Below, piece by piece: positions 1-8,672 of a stretch of DNA of 64,000 bases. The notes under the pieces were generated by a model. The model saw only the letters and a list, made by a program, of their open reading frames with translations. It searched no databases and had not been told where the DNA came from. Positions within the stretch are counted from its first letter, which is position 1. Each line of letters begins with the position of its first letter. Source of the DNA: Phreatobacter sp. (GTDB lineage: Bacteria > Pseudomonadota > Alphaproteobacteria > Rhizobiales > Phreatobacteraceae); contig NZ_JAPZTZ010000004.1 in NCBI RefSeq assembly GCF_027532945.1, positions 62,001 to 126,000 on the forward strand. Direction: 5' to 3'. A program made the position numbers and the translations under genes.

Positions 1-464
1 ACGAGGCCCGGCGCATTCTCCTCGCCCGGCACGTCCTTCTTGTAGCGGGCCTGCGAGGAATCGAGGTGGAAGCCCTCGTCAGCAAGCAGGTCGAGATAAT
101 GGCCGGGAAAGCGCAGATAGGGCGCGCGGAACGATGTGATCTCGCCGAAATCGCGCAGCCGCTGCGTCGAGTCCTGGATCTCCCAGCGCGCGCTGTCCTT
201 CGACATCCAGTCGAAACGCTGGTGGGTGACGCCATGGCAGGCGAGCTCGTGGCCGGCATCGACGATAGCGGTGACGGAGCCGGGGTGCAGCCGAGCCGTC
301 TCACCCGTGGTGAACCAGGTCACCGGCACCTGCTCGTCGCGGAAGAGGTCGATGAGGCGTGGTGCGCCCTCGGTGACGCCGCGCCACGTCCACAGGAAGG
401 GCGGGCAGTCCGGCTCCATATCGACGGTGAGCGCGACGCGCAGAGGAGGTGTGGCAGCGGCCAT
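1..464 (-). CDS. Polysaccharide deacetylase family protein (3' end outside window)
   Basis: The C-terminus is cut by the window edge; 154 codons are visible from the ATG at 464. The reading frame shows the NodB-type fold. A metal/catalytic Asp motif (TVDMEPDC) lies near residue 15, the metal-binding pair HELACHGVTH near residues 78-87, and the FRAPYLR motif near residue 118. Such enzymes remove N-acyl groups from GlcNAc-type polymers or other amide substrates; the exact substrate cannot be told. No signal peptide is visible, so it may be cytoplasmic. It lies 60 bp downstream of a glycosyltransferase in the same direction, which fits a small glycan or glycolipid unit. The family call is firm. 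Confidence 0.85.
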   Translation of the reverse strand, partial: MAAATPPLRVALTVDMEPDCPPFLWTWRGVTEGAPRLIDLFRDEQVPVTWFTTGETARLHPGSVTAIVDAGHELACHGVTHQRFDWMSKDSARWEIQDSTQRLRDFGEITSFRAPYLRFPGHYLDLLADEGFHLDSSQARYKKDVPGEENAPGL

Positions 465-524
465 GGCCGCGCTCTTAGAGCATTTCGCCGGGAAGGGGGA
501 GGGGAAAGGGAAGGGGGCCCTGCC

Positions 525-1367
525 TCACCACCATGCCTTGAACGCCGCGATGGCGTCGAGGTCATTGGTGCCCGAACTGTTGGGCCCGAAGGTCAGCGCC
601 GCGAGATCGGAGGCCTCGGTCTCGATCGGCAGCCCCCGGCCGGGGATGACGAGGCGAGCGACGCCGCGGCGGGCGAGATGGCCGGAGAACCAGACATCGT
701 CGACGAATCGCACGCCCGGCGGATAGCCGGTGAAGTCGTGGACGGCTGCATCGAGCGCCCCGGGCGGCACCAGATATCCCCAGGTGCCCAGCAGGATGTC
801 GACCGGCTCCGGCGCCTTCAGCGCCGTGGCGAAGATATGCGGGAAGCTCTTGGGATGAGCGTCCGGCACGATGCGCCAGCCGCGCCAGCCGATGGCGGCC
901 TGCGGCAGGCGGCGATGCCAGTCGAGCATCTGGGCGATGAAGTCCCGGGGGTAGATGACGTCGTCATCCACCACCAGGATGGCGGCCTGCGGTTCCGCCA
1001 GCAGCGCCGGCAGCAGCTTCGTCGCCGGCCCTTCGTCGGTCGCGGCGATGACGTCGACGCCCGCCACGGGTGGGTGGAGCTGCGGATAGGGCTGGCCCGA
1101 GCGCCGCGACACCTCCGGCCGCGCGAGCACGATCCGGTCGGCGGGCACGGTCTGGTCGAGGAGGCTGTGGAGCACCGGGGTGAGCCGGTCCATGCGCTCC
1201 GGCACGGTGGTCAGCGTCACCACCAGCCGTTCCGGACGGGCGACCGCCGGGCCCGGACGGGGGGCCTCGCCGCGCAGCAATTTGCGTGCGCGGGCATGAT
1301 CCTGATAGAGCCTTGCCGGCGTCATGCGCCGAAAGCGCATGAGCGCGTTGCGGATCATCATGGCCAT
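525..1367 (-). CDS. Family 2-like (GT-A fold) glycosyltransferase
   Basis: This is a 280-residue protein. A Rossmann-like start (RLVVTLTTVPERMDRL, about residues 47-62) is followed by a DDD metal/nucleotide-sugar motif (AILVVDDDVIYP) near residue 135. Further on are the segment WGYLVPPGALDAA and an acidic pair in RFVDDVWFSGHLARRG, typical of the acceptor/base region. It likely transfers a sugar from a nucleotide donor at the cytoplasmic face; donor and acceptor are unknown. It is co-directional with the polysaccharide deacetylase and divergent from a CDP-alcohol phosphatidyltransferase across about 100 bp. The N-terminus has several closely spaced Met codons, so the start may be a few residues later. 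Confidence 0.8.
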   Translation of the reverse strand: MAMMIRNALMRFRRMTPARLYQDHARARKLLRGEAPRPGPAVARPERLVVTLTTVPERMDRLTPVLHSLLDQTVPADRIVLARPEVSRRSGQPYPQLHPPVAGVDVIAATDEGPATKLLPALLAEPQAAILVVDDDVIYPRDFIAQMLDWHRRLPQAAIGWRGWRIVPDAHPKSFPHIFATALKAPEPVDILLGTWGYLVPPGALDAAVHDFTGYPPGVRFVDDVWFSGHLARRGVARLVIPGRGLPIETEASDLAALTFGPNSSGTNDLDAIAAFKAWW

Positions 1368-1471
1368 CGGTCAGATCGTCCGGCAGGGTGGCAGCATCTT
1401 GACCTTGGCTCGCTTTGGGTCTTGAGGACGCGCTCATTAGCACCGCTGGCTGCAAACGGGGAGCCGGGTCA

Positions 1472-2170
1472 ATGTCGGAGAGCTGGGTCTCGCGCGTTCT
1501 TGCGAGCCTCGAGAAGGGCGCCTCCCTGCAGGACGTGGCGCGCAGCGCGGCTTTTGCCGGCGCCCTCGGTCGTGTCGCAGCCATTCTCGCGCGCACCGGC
1601 GTGACGCCGAACACGCTGACCCTGTTATCGCTGACGCCGGCCCTCGCCTCCGCCGTCTTCGCCGCCTATGGCGCGCTGGCCTGGTCCGCCGTCTTCCTGC
1701 TGCTCTCCGGCCTGTTCGACATGCTCGACGGGCCGCTCGCCCGCTCCACCGGCACGGTCAGCCGTTACGGCGCCCTGCTCGATTCAACGGTCGATCGCGT
1801 GACCGACGCCCTGCCGCTGCTCGGTCTCACCGTCTTCTTCTCGACCTCCGGCTGGATGGCGGTCGTGCCCGCGTTCACCCTGCTCGCGGCCTATACGGTC
1901 TCCTATGTCCGCGCCCGCTGCGAGGGCCTGAAGGTGCAGCTGCCGCCGCTGTGGATGCGCCGCGGCGACCGCATGGTGCTCATTGCCCTCGCTCTGCTGC
2001 TCGGCCCCTTCTCGCCGGGGTTCACCCTCTTCGGGGTGGGTCTCGTTGGCGTGTTGAGCATCCTCGCGGCCGCCGATGCCCTGCGGGTTGCCCGCAACGT
2101 CATCGACGCACGCCAGCCCGAGGTTCGTGGCCTTCCCGACGCGCCGACCGGGCGCGACGGCCTGGCCTGA
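1472..2170 (+). CDS. CDP-alcohol phosphatidyltransferase family membrane enzyme
   Basis: The 232-residue protein carries the complete CDP-OH-P signature. DG-x2-AR-x8-G-x3-D-x3-D is read as DGPLAR...G.LLD.TVD near residues 72-94, with all three metal-binding aspartates present. Several hydrophobic segments follow. Such enzymes displace CMP from a CDP-lipid or CDP-alcohol to make phospholipids such as PG, PS or phosphatidylinositol phosphate. ATG 1472 is chosen because a GGGGAG-type ribosome site precedes it and the upstream in-frame residues look non-coding. The next gene, a PAP2/Aur1-like enzyme, begins 10 bp downstream, so the two probably make or remodel one lipid. The alcohol substrate is not deducible. 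Confidence 0.88.
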   Translation: MSESWVSRVLASLEKGASLQDVARSAAFAGALGRVAAILARTGVTPNTLTLLSLTPALASAVFAAYGALAWSAVFLLLSGLFDMLDGPLARSTGTVSRYGALLDSTVDRVTDALPLLGLTVFFSTSGWMAVVPAFTLLAAYTVSYVRARCEGLKVQLPPLWMRRGDRMVLIALALLLGPFSPGFTLFGVGLVGVLSILAAADALRVARNVIDARQPEVRGLPDAPTGRDGLA

Positions 2171-2180
2171 CGCCTTCCCC

Positions 2181-3080
2181 ATGTCGCTGAACCCCTGGAC
2201 CCGCCTGACCGACCTCTGGGGCCGCTGGTGGTACGCGCCGCTGCTTCCCGTCCTCTACGCGCTGGCGATGCTGCCGATCGGCATGTTCCGCCCCGAACAT
2301 GCGCTGATCGCCGGGCTCGTTGTCGTGCTCGGCCTGTTCAACCAGAAGACCCAGCGCATCACCGCCGTCCTCTATCCCGGGGTGCTCGTCGCCATTGCCT
2401 CGGACGCGATCCGCTTCATCCTGCCGGTCTTCGTGAGGACGGGCGCTGACGTCCATGCCTGCGACCTGCGCGATCTCGAACTGAAGTTCTTCGCCGTGGC
2501 GCCGAACGTCACGCCGGGCGACTGGTTGCAGCAGCACGTCAGCCCCTTCTGGGACGTGGTCTTCGCCATTCCCTACGCGGCCTTCCTCTATGTGGTGCCG
2601 CTCTACGCGCTCTATCTCTTCGTCCGCGATCGCGAGCGGGCGCGGCTCTACCTCTGGGCCTTCGCCATTGCCCATGCCATCGGCTTCACCATCTGGATCC
2701 TCTACCCGGCTGCGCCGCCCTGGTACGTCCGGATGGACGGCTGCATCGTCAACATCAAGGCGGCTGCGAGCCCCGCCGGCCTGCTGCGCGTCGATGAGCT
2801 GCTCGGCATCACCTATTTCAAGCAGTTCTACGGCCGCGCCGCCAATGTCTTCGGCGCCATGCCGTCGATGCACGTCGCCTTCCCGATGATCGGCCTCTTC
2901 GCGGCGGTCGGGGCCGCGACCTGGCGCACCTGGCCGCTCCACATCTTCTATGCCACGGCCATGTGCGTCGCGAGTGTCTATCTCGACCACCACTGGATCC
3001 TCGACGGCATTGTCGGCGCCGCCGTCGCCTGGGTCTCGGTGGTCCTCGCGCGCCGACTGCTGAACTATCAACGGTCCTGA
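2181..3080 (+). CDS. PAP2-superfamily membrane phosphatase/transferase (Aur1/IPC-synthase-like)
   Basis: A 299-residue polytopic protein with the two lipid-phosphatase motifs of the PAP2_3/Aur1 type: GAMPSMHVAFP (about residues 226-236, catalytic His) and YLDHHWILDGIVGA (about residues 272-285, second His and Asp). Known relatives either dephosphorylate lipid phosphates or transfer phospho-head-groups, as in inositol phosphorylceramide synthase. An ATG 10 bp after the CDP-alcohol transferase stop is used; the frame extends further upstream but overlaps that gene. The pairing suggests sequential action, for example synthesis of a phosphorylated lipid followed by phosphate removal or head-group transfer. 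That pathway is inference; the fold assignment is solid. Confidence 0.82.
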   Translation: MSLNPWTRLTDLWGRWWYAPLLPVLYALAMLPIGMFRPEHALIAGLVVVLGLFNQKTQRITAVLYPGVLVAIASDAIRFILPVFVRTGADVHACDLRDLELKFFAVAPNVTPGDWLQQHVSPFWDVVFAIPYAAFLYVVPLYALYLFVRDRERARLYLWAFAIAHAIGFTIWILYPAAPPWYVRMDGCIVNIKAAASPAGLLRVDELLGITYFKQFYGRAANVFGAMPSMHVAFPMIGLFAAVGAATWRTWPLHIFYATAMCVASVYLDHHWILDGIVGAAVAWVSVVLARRLLNYQRS

Positions 3081-3088
3081 CGCGGCAA

Positions 3089-3120
3089 GGCCCGCGGCGG
3101 TGTCCCGCGCGGGCCCTGTT
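3089..3120 (+). terminator. Putative terminator after the lipid gene pair
   Basis: An 8-bp GC stem (GGCCCGCG / CGCGGGCC) with an 11-nt loop is followed by a short TGTTT tract. It lies between the convergent PAP2-like gene and the repeat-domain protease gene. The U-tract is weak. Confidence 0.5.
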
Positions 3121-3138
3121 TCGCGCCGTCAGCGAAGA

Positions 3139-5358
3139 TCACTCCAGGCAGTCGAGCGGCAGCACCGACTGGTCGGCGTTCTGCAGGATGTCCGGGGTCG
3201 GCAGCGAAGCACCCGACTCGCCCTCTGCCGGCTGGACGTTGTTCGCCGCGAGGAAGGTGCGGACGAGGTCCAGCTTGATGCCGAAGTTGATGTTCTGCGC
3301 GGTGCGCTCGCCGGAGATCTTGTCGATCTGCGAGACCACCACGCCGACCACCGAGCCGGCGCCGTCAAGGACCGGACCGCCGGAATTGCCCGGCTGGGTC
3401 GGCGCCGTGTACTGGAACCGGCTCTGGTCGCCGAGCGCGCCGCGCAGGCCCGAAACGATGCCCTCGGTGACGTTGACGCCGCCGAGCTGCGAGCGGGCGG
3501 GATAGCCCACCAGCACCACGCGCTCGCCGCCGCGGACCACCGGGCCGGCACCGGTGCGCAGGCGCAGCGGCGTCGAGGTGGTGTTCTCCTGGCGGAGCAC
3601 GGCGAGGTCCGCGCCCTCGTCGGCGCCGACCAGGCGCAGCGGGATGCGGGCGCCGCCCGGCCGCGAGATGGCGACCGTCGTGCAGCCGTCGATCACGTGG
3701 TGGTTGGTCAGGATGAAGCCGGCGTCGTTGATGTAGAAGCCGGTGCCGGTGGAGACGACCTGGCCCGGGCGGCCGGCGCGGCCGATGGCCATTTCCGGCG
3801 TGGCGCAGAGATCCTGGTCACGCTTCTCCATGTTCTGACCGCCCTCGTAGACCACCTTCACGTCCCAGCGGCAGCCACCCTCAGTGGGCAGGCGCATGTC
3901 CAGCCGGAAGCGCGGCGGCAGCAGCTCCGAGCCGAGGCGGTCGTCGCCCCAGTGGGTGTCGTTGGTCGGGGTCAGGTAGACCTCCCGCACCGCGCCGCGG
4001 CCGCTATTGGTGAAGACCACGCGCCGGCCATTGTCCGGACCGCCGCCATCGACGCGGAAGGCATTGGCGCCGCCGAAGGCGACCTCGCGGCGCTGGCAGA
4101 GGTTCTGCCGCATCCGCCGCTCCTCGCGACCGCCGGTATAGACGATGCGCAGGTCGTAGTTGCACTGGTCGTCCCGCTCGACGCGGGCGGTGTAGCGCGC
4201 GCCCGGCTGGATGCGCTCGGCGCCGAGCAGGTCCTCGCCCCAGCTCGAGATCTTCGAGGAGGAGATGAACAGCGATTCGATGGTGCGGTCGCCCTCGTTG
4301 ACGATGGCGACCTGCGAGATGGTGGGCTGCGCCGGACGGGCGGAAGCGGTCTGCTTGCGCTCGCCGCGGCCGGGAGCCAGCGCCGGGCCTTCCACCACGA
4401 ATTCCGGATTGGTGCAGAGGTTCACGCCGTTGCGGACCTCTTCGCGGTCGTTGCTGAAGCGCACCTTGACGTCATAGTCGCAGCCGCGCCGCGGCAGCGA
4501 GAGCTGGAACGTGCCGCGGGCCTCGACCGTGTCGTTGCCGAGGCGATCGGGGCCCCAGGCGTTGGTGCCGCGCGGGCGAACATGGAGATACTGGATCGCC
4601 ACGGCGCCGCGGTTCTGGATCGTCACCGCGAGCGGCGGCTGGCTGTCGGGCTCGTTGCGACGCTCCTGCCCTTCCGCGCGGGGTGCGGCCTCGTCGGCAT
4701 TGGCATTGGCACCGAAAACCACCTCGCGCGTGGCGCAGAGGTCGCGGCGGCGCAGGGTGCGGTCGGCAGAGCCCTCGAAAGTGGCGACGAGGTCATAGAC
4801 GCAGCCGGCATTGCGCTCGAAGCGGCCGGTGTACTGGTTGTTGTTCTCCACCGTGGTGGAGCCGAGCACGTCCTCGCTCTCGTCGCCGTTGGCCGAGACC
4901 AGCTTGAGGGTCTGCATCGTGTTGCCGGAGCGGTTGCGGACCAGATAGAGCGCGGCCGGGCCCTGGCGCTGCAGGTCGGCGGCGGTGGTCTGGGTGCGGC
5001 CGTTCATCACCAGCTCGGGGCGGGCGCAGAGGTCGATGCCGAAGCGCGTTTCCTCGCGACCGTTCTCGAACACGCCGCGAACGTCGAAGCGGCACTGCTC
5101 GCCCTCGATGGTGAAGCGGAAATTGCGGTTGCGCGCCACCGTGTCGCTGCCGAGCCGGTCCTCGCCCCAGCCGGCATCCCCCACGGGAGCCACATAGAGG
5201 AAGCTCAGCGAGGCCTGGCTGCGGTTCTGGACCGTCACCTCGGTGCCGTCGGACTGGCGTGGCCGGCGGCGCTGCGCCTCCGCATCGGTGGCCTGCACGA
5301 GCAAGAGGCAGGCTGTGGCGAGGGCCAGCGGCACGCTGGCACGGGTAAGCAGCGACAT
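3139..5358 (-). CDS. Secreted trypsin-like (S1C/DegP-type) serine protease with five tandem N-terminal two-Cys domains
   Basis: The 739-residue protein begins with a signal peptide (cut near AEAQ, residue 29). Five repeats of about 80 residues follow, at roughly 41-120, 136-216, 245-324, 350-430 and 447-527. Each contains a W-G-x-D-x-L-G type motif (degenerate in repeat 2), a [FYW]-D-[VL] strand after the first Cys, and two cysteines spaced exactly 22 residues apart (89/111, 186/208, 293/315, 399/421, 496/518). The last domain (about 533-710) is a chymotrypsin-fold protease with His554 (TNHHVIDG), Asp584 (GADLAVL) and Ser659 (QPGNSGGP). No PDZ domain is visible. It likely acts in the periplasm or outside the cell, with the repeats binding a partner or substrate. 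The gene is monocistronic, with its own 5' region at 5359-5503. Confidence 0.9.
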   Translation of the reverse strand: MSLLTRASVPLALATACLLLVQATDAEAQRRRPRQSDGTEVTVQNRSQASLSFLYVAPVGDAGWGEDRLGSDTVARNRNFRFTIEGEQCRFDVRGVFENGREETRFGIDLCARPELVMNGRTQTTAADLQRQGPAALYLVRNRSGNTMQTLKLVSANGDESEDVLGSTTVENNNQYTGRFERNAGCVYDLVATFEGSADRTLRRRDLCATREVVFGANANADEAAPRAEGQERRNEPDSQPPLAVTIQNRGAVAIQYLHVRPRGTNAWGPDRLGNDTVEARGTFQLSLPRRGCDYDVKVRFSNDREEVRNGVNLCTNPEFVVEGPALAPGRGERKQTASARPAQPTISQVAIVNEGDRTIESLFISSSKISSWGEDLLGAERIQPGARYTARVERDDQCNYDLRIVYTGGREERRMRQNLCQRREVAFGGANAFRVDGGGPDNGRRVVFTNSGRGAVREVYLTPTNDTHWGDDRLGSELLPPRFRLDMRLPTEGGCRWDVKVVYEGGQNMEKRDQDLCATPEMAIGRAGRPGQVVSTGTGFYINDAGFILTNHHVIDGCTTVAISRPGGARIPLRLVGADEGADLAVLRQENTTSTPLRLRTGAGPVVRGGERVVLVGYPARSQLGGVNVTEGIVSGLRGALGDQSRFQYTAPTQPGNSGGPVLDGAGSVVGVVVSQIDKISGERTAQNINFGIKLDLVRTFLAANNVQPAEGESGASLPTPDILQNADQSVLPLDCLE

Positions 5359-5503
5359 GTCGGTCTCCGATTTTCCGGCCCTGTGCCGGATCGTTGGGAC
5401 GATCGGTATGGGGTGCCGATTTCTGGACGATTTCGCCAGCTCGTGGCTTTGTCGTGACGCGGCCTCCGCCGCAGCAACGTGGCTGAAACGAACGGGGCCC
5501 TGT

Positions 5504-6742
5504 TCAGCCCATCAGTGCGGTCGCCACCGCCCGGAAGGCCGGCAGCGTGATCGGGTCGTTGGCGACATTTCCGGCGGCCGGATGCGAGGCGTAACGGGCG
5601 ATGACCACCTCCGCCTTGGGGTTGATGTAGAGCGACTGGCCGTGGACGCCGCGAGCCATATAGGCGCCGTGGTCGTCGTGGCTGATCCACCACTGTGTCC
5701 GGTAGGACCAGCCGGGGAGGGTCGGATAGCCCGCCGGCGCGAACTTGGCGCGATCGCCGCCGCAGGTGATCGCCTCGACGACGCTTGTGGGGAACAGCCG
5801 GCGGCCGTTGACCATGCCGCCGCCGCGCATCACCTCGCCGAAACGGGCGAGGTCCCGGGTCGTGGTGTTGAGCCCGCCGCCGCCGCTTTCGATGCCGAGC
5901 TTGTCGACGGTGTAGTGGGCATCTTCCTCGGCCCCCATCTGCTGCCAGATGCGGGTGGAGAGAAGCTCCGACAGGCTGAGCCCGCTCGCCCGCCTCAGGA
6001 TCCAGGCGAGCACGTCGGTATTGACCGTCTTGTAGGCGAAGACCCGGTCGTGCTCGCCCGTCTTGCCGATGGTGGTGAGATATTCGAGCAGCGAGGGCTG
6101 CGGCACGCCGGGGAGCGGCGGGGCCATGCCATTGGCGCGGCGCAGTGCAAAGATATCCGAACTCGGGTCGGTGTAGATTTCCGAGTAGGCGAGCCCCGTG
6201 GTCATGTCCATGACCTGCCGCACCGTCGCATCGCCGAAGGCGCTTGATGCCAGCTCCGGCACATAGGCGGTCACCGGCGCTGCCGGGTCGATCAGCCCGT
6301 CCGCCACGAGGATGCCGGCCAGCGTGCCGGTGAAGGACTTGGTGACGGACATGCCGATATGCGGCTGGTGGGCTTTGAGCGCACCGAAATAGCGTTCAAA
6401 GGCGATGCGGCCGCGATGCAGCACGACGATGCCGTCGGCATAGGTGTCGACAAGGGCGCGGGCGAAGGTGGTGGCGCGGCCCTCCATCGTCGTCACGGGG
6501 AGGGCATCGAGGTCCTGCTCGTCGCGCGGCAGCGGCGATGGACCGCCCGTTCCGCGCCAGACATTCACCGTCGGCACGATCTGCCGGACATGGCTCCACG
6601 ACCAGCGCAGCTGCGGGAAGGCGCGGAACGACCCATCCGCATAGGTGATCGCCTTGTCGGGCGGCGGCGGGAAACCGGTCATCCAGCCGAGCGTCACGGG
6701 ATCGCTGGCCTCGGGATTGGCGGGCAGGGCAGGGTTCGTCAT
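5504..6742 (-). CDS. NylB-like serine hydrolase (class C beta-lactamase fold; 6-aminohexanoate-dimer hydrolase family)
   Basis: From ATG 6742 (GAGGA ribosome site) the product is 412 residues. The acylation motif S132-V-T-K135 is clear. The catalytic Tyr is probably Y237 in YKTVNTDVLAWI, which matches the YxxxNTDVLAWI pattern of the nylon-oligomer hydrolase NylB rather than the YxN of beta-lactamases. A GVHGQSLYINP segment near residue 365 replaces KTG, again as in NylB-type enzymes. The predicted activity is hydrolysis of a small amide or ester; true nylonase activity is not implied. There is no signal peptide. It is divergent from an amidohydrolase-transporter operon, so it probably processes the same imported substrate. 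Confidence 0.85.
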   Translation of the reverse strand: MTNPALPANPEASDPVTLGWMTGFPPPPDKAITYADGSFRAFPQLRWSWSHVRQIVPTVNVWRGTGGPSPLPRDEQDLDALPVTTMEGRATTFARALVDTYADGIVVLHRGRIAFERYFGALKAHQPHIGMSVTKSFTGTLAGILVADGLIDPAAPVTAYVPELASSAFGDATVRQVMDMTTGLAYSEIYTDPSSDIFALRRANGMAPPLPGVPQPSLLEYLTTIGKTGEHDRVFAYKTVNTDVLAWILRRASGLSLSELLSTRIWQQMGAEEDAHYTVDKLGIESGGGGLNTTTRDLARFGEVMRGGGMVNGRRLFPTSVVEAITCGGDRAKFAPAGYPTLPGWSYRTQWWISHDDHGAYMARGVHGQSLYINPKAEVVIARYASHPAAGNVANDPITLPAFRAVATALMG

Positions 6743-6811
6743 CGCCAGGTCCTCAGATGATCCACAACGGTCGGTCGATAACGCAGCGTCGGGCGTCGGG
6801 TGACCGCTTGT

Positions 6812-6830
6812 CGTATCGACATTCGATACG
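6812..6830. promoter_or_regulatory. Perfect 19-bp palindrome, candidate operator
   Basis: Within the 287-bp divergent region between the NylB-like hydrolase and the amidohydrolase operon lies CGTATCGA-CAT-TCGATACG, an 8-bp perfect inverted repeat with a 3-nt spacer. It sits 70 bp upstream of the hydrolase ATG and about 200 bp upstream of the amidohydrolase. A dimeric regulator could control both directions from here. No regulator gene is present in this locus. Confidence 0.6.
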
Positions 6831-7029
6831 GTCGTGCCAATGGATGTTGATGTCGCGTCAGTTTGCTGCTCACATCGACACCGCGGGCGGGAGAAAGTTT
6901 CCGACCTTACCGTTGCGGGACAACAAATCCACCCCGCCGCCCGCTGGTGTGCCCATCGCCCCCGGCATGTTGCCGGTGCAATTTTCGGCATGCCACGATG
7001 TTGGGCATTGATGGGTTGAGGTGTGTTCG

Positions 7030-8667
7030 ATGGCGATGTTGCCGAAGGCCGATGTTGTGTTGCGGGGCGGCCGTGTTTTCATCGCCTATGGGGAGCCGGT
7101 GGCCGAGGCCATCGCCCTGTGGTCGGGCAAGGTCCTCGCCGTCGGTTCCTCCGCTGACATGGAGCCGCTGATCGGCCCCGCCACCCGGATCGTCGAGCTG
7201 CGCGGCCGCCTTGTCACCCCCGGCCTGTTCGAGGCCCATGCCCACCTCCTGCCCATGGGCCTGTCCATGGCCGAGGTCGATGCCCGCCCGCAGAAGGCCA
7301 ACACGCTCGACGGGCTGCTCGATCTCATCCGCGAGGCCGCCGCCAAGAAGAAGCCCGGCGAATGGATCCTCGCCCGCGGCTATGACGATTCGAAGCTCGA
7401 CATCCGCCGCCATCCCCACCGCACCGAGCTGGACATGGCGGCCCCCGACAACCCGGTCTATCTGGTGCGCACCTGCGGCCACCTCGCCGTCGCCAATTCG
7501 CTGGCGCTGAAGATCGCCGGCGTCACCACGGCGAGCCCGGTGCCCGCCGGTGGCGCCATCGAGCAGACCAATGGCTCCCTCACCGGTCTCATGGCCGAGA
7601 ATGGCCGCCAGCCCGTCCAGGCGGTGCTGCCGGCCTATACCGACGAGGACCATGTCGCCGCCATCGAGCGCGGCGCGAAATACATGAACTCCTTCGGCAT
7701 CACCTCGACCATGGATGCCGCCGTCGGCATGCGCTCGGGCTATCGGGAAATCATCTCCTACCGCAACGCCTTGCGCACCGGCCGCCAGCCGATCCGCGTC
7801 ACCCAGTGCCTGCTCGACATTCCCGGCGGCATCCTCGGCCGCTGCCACGAGGAGGGCCTCGTCACCGGCTCGGGCGACGACATGCTGCGCGTCGGCCCGG
7901 TGAAGATCTTCACCGACGGCTCGGCCGGTGGAAAGACCGCCGCCATGACGAAGCCCTATGCCGGCGAGGATGAGACCCACGGCATCTACTGCCTCACCGA
8001 CAAGGAGATGGAAGAGGCGACGATGGAGGTCCACGCCAAGGGCTACCATCTCGCCGTCCATGCCATCGGCGACGGCGCCATCGAGCAGACGCTGGTGGCC
8101 ATGGAGAAGGCGCTGGCGAAATATCCGGACCGCGACCGCCGCCATCGCATCGAGCATTGCGGCTTCAACACCATGGACCAGATGCGCCGGATGCGGGCTG
8201 CCGGCATCGAGCCGGTGCCCCAGCCGGTCTTCATCTACGATTTCGGCGAGCTCTACGAGACGGTCATGCCGGACGACCGGCCGGGCGCCAGCTACCCGAT
8301 GAAGACCTGGATCGACATGGGCTTCCGTCCCGCCGCCTCCACCGACGCGCCGGTCTGCGACGCGAATGTCTGGCCGAATTTCTACACGATGCTCACCCGC
8401 AAGACCCACAAGGGCACGGTCATCGGCGGCGACCAGGTCATCTCCATCGAGCGCGCCATCCAGGCCTATACGGAGTTCGGCGCCTATGTGAACAAGTGCG
8501 AGGACCATCGCGGCACGCTCCGGCCCGGCATGGCCGCAGATGTCGCAGTCTTCTCCCGGGACTTGCTCACCGCCTCGCCCGAGGCGATCCTCTCCGACAC
8601 GCGCTGCGATCTCACCATTCTCGGCGGCGCCTGCGTCTATGACGCCACCGGCGAGTGGAGGGGCTGA
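7030..8667 (+). CDS. Amidohydrolase family 3 (YtcJ-like) metal-dependent hydrolase
   Basis: The product is 545 residues, typical of YtcJ/AtzE-neighbour amidohydrolases. The N-terminal beta-sandwich strand (ADVVLRGGRVF) is followed by the metal-binding HAH pair (His70/His72). The TIM-barrel segments include KIFTDGSAGG, AIGDGAIEQTL, RIEHCGF and STDAPVCDANVWPNFYT, the last with the catalytic Asp. It probably hydrolyses an amide, imide or formamide bond in the cytoplasm; the substrate is unknown. Starts at 7021 (GTG), 7030 and 7036 are possible; 7030 has a GAGG about nine bases upstream. It leads an operon with two ABC permeases and a binding protein. Confidence 0.88.
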   Translation: MAMLPKADVVLRGGRVFIAYGEPVAEAIALWSGKVLAVGSSADMEPLIGPATRIVELRGRLVTPGLFEAHAHLLPMGLSMAEVDARPQKANTLDGLLDLIREAAAKKKPGEWILARGYDDSKLDIRRHPHRTELDMAAPDNPVYLVRTCGHLAVANSLALKIAGVTTASPVPAGGAIEQTNGSLTGLMAENGRQPVQAVLPAYTDEDHVAAIERGAKYMNSFGITSTMDAAVGMRSGYREIISYRNALRTGRQPIRVTQCLLDIPGGILGRCHEEGLVTGSGDDMLRVGPVKIFTDGSAGGKTAAMTKPYAGEDETHGIYCLTDKEMEEATMEVHAKGYHLAVHAIGDGAIEQTLVAMEKALAKYPDRDRRHRIEHCGFNTMDQMRRMRAAGIEPVPQPVFIYDFGELYETVMPDDRPGASYPMKTWIDMGFRPAASTDAPVCDANVWPNFYTMLTRKTHKGTVIGGDQVISIERAIQAYTEFGAYVNKCEDHRGTLRPGMAADVAVFSRDLLTASPEAILSDTRCDLTILGGACVYDATGEWRG

Positions 8668-8672
8668 CGGGC

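Noticed and set aside
66-1604. Long plus-strand open frame opposite the deacetylase and glycosyltransferase
   Set aside because: It is antisense to genes with clear catalytic motifs, its composition is Arg/Gly/Ala-rich without domains, and high GC creates such frames.
3100-5457. 785-codon plus-strand open frame opposite the repeat protease
   Set aside because: The minus-strand gene has a signal peptide, repeats and a catalytic triad; the plus frame is low-information Ala/Arg/Val sequence.
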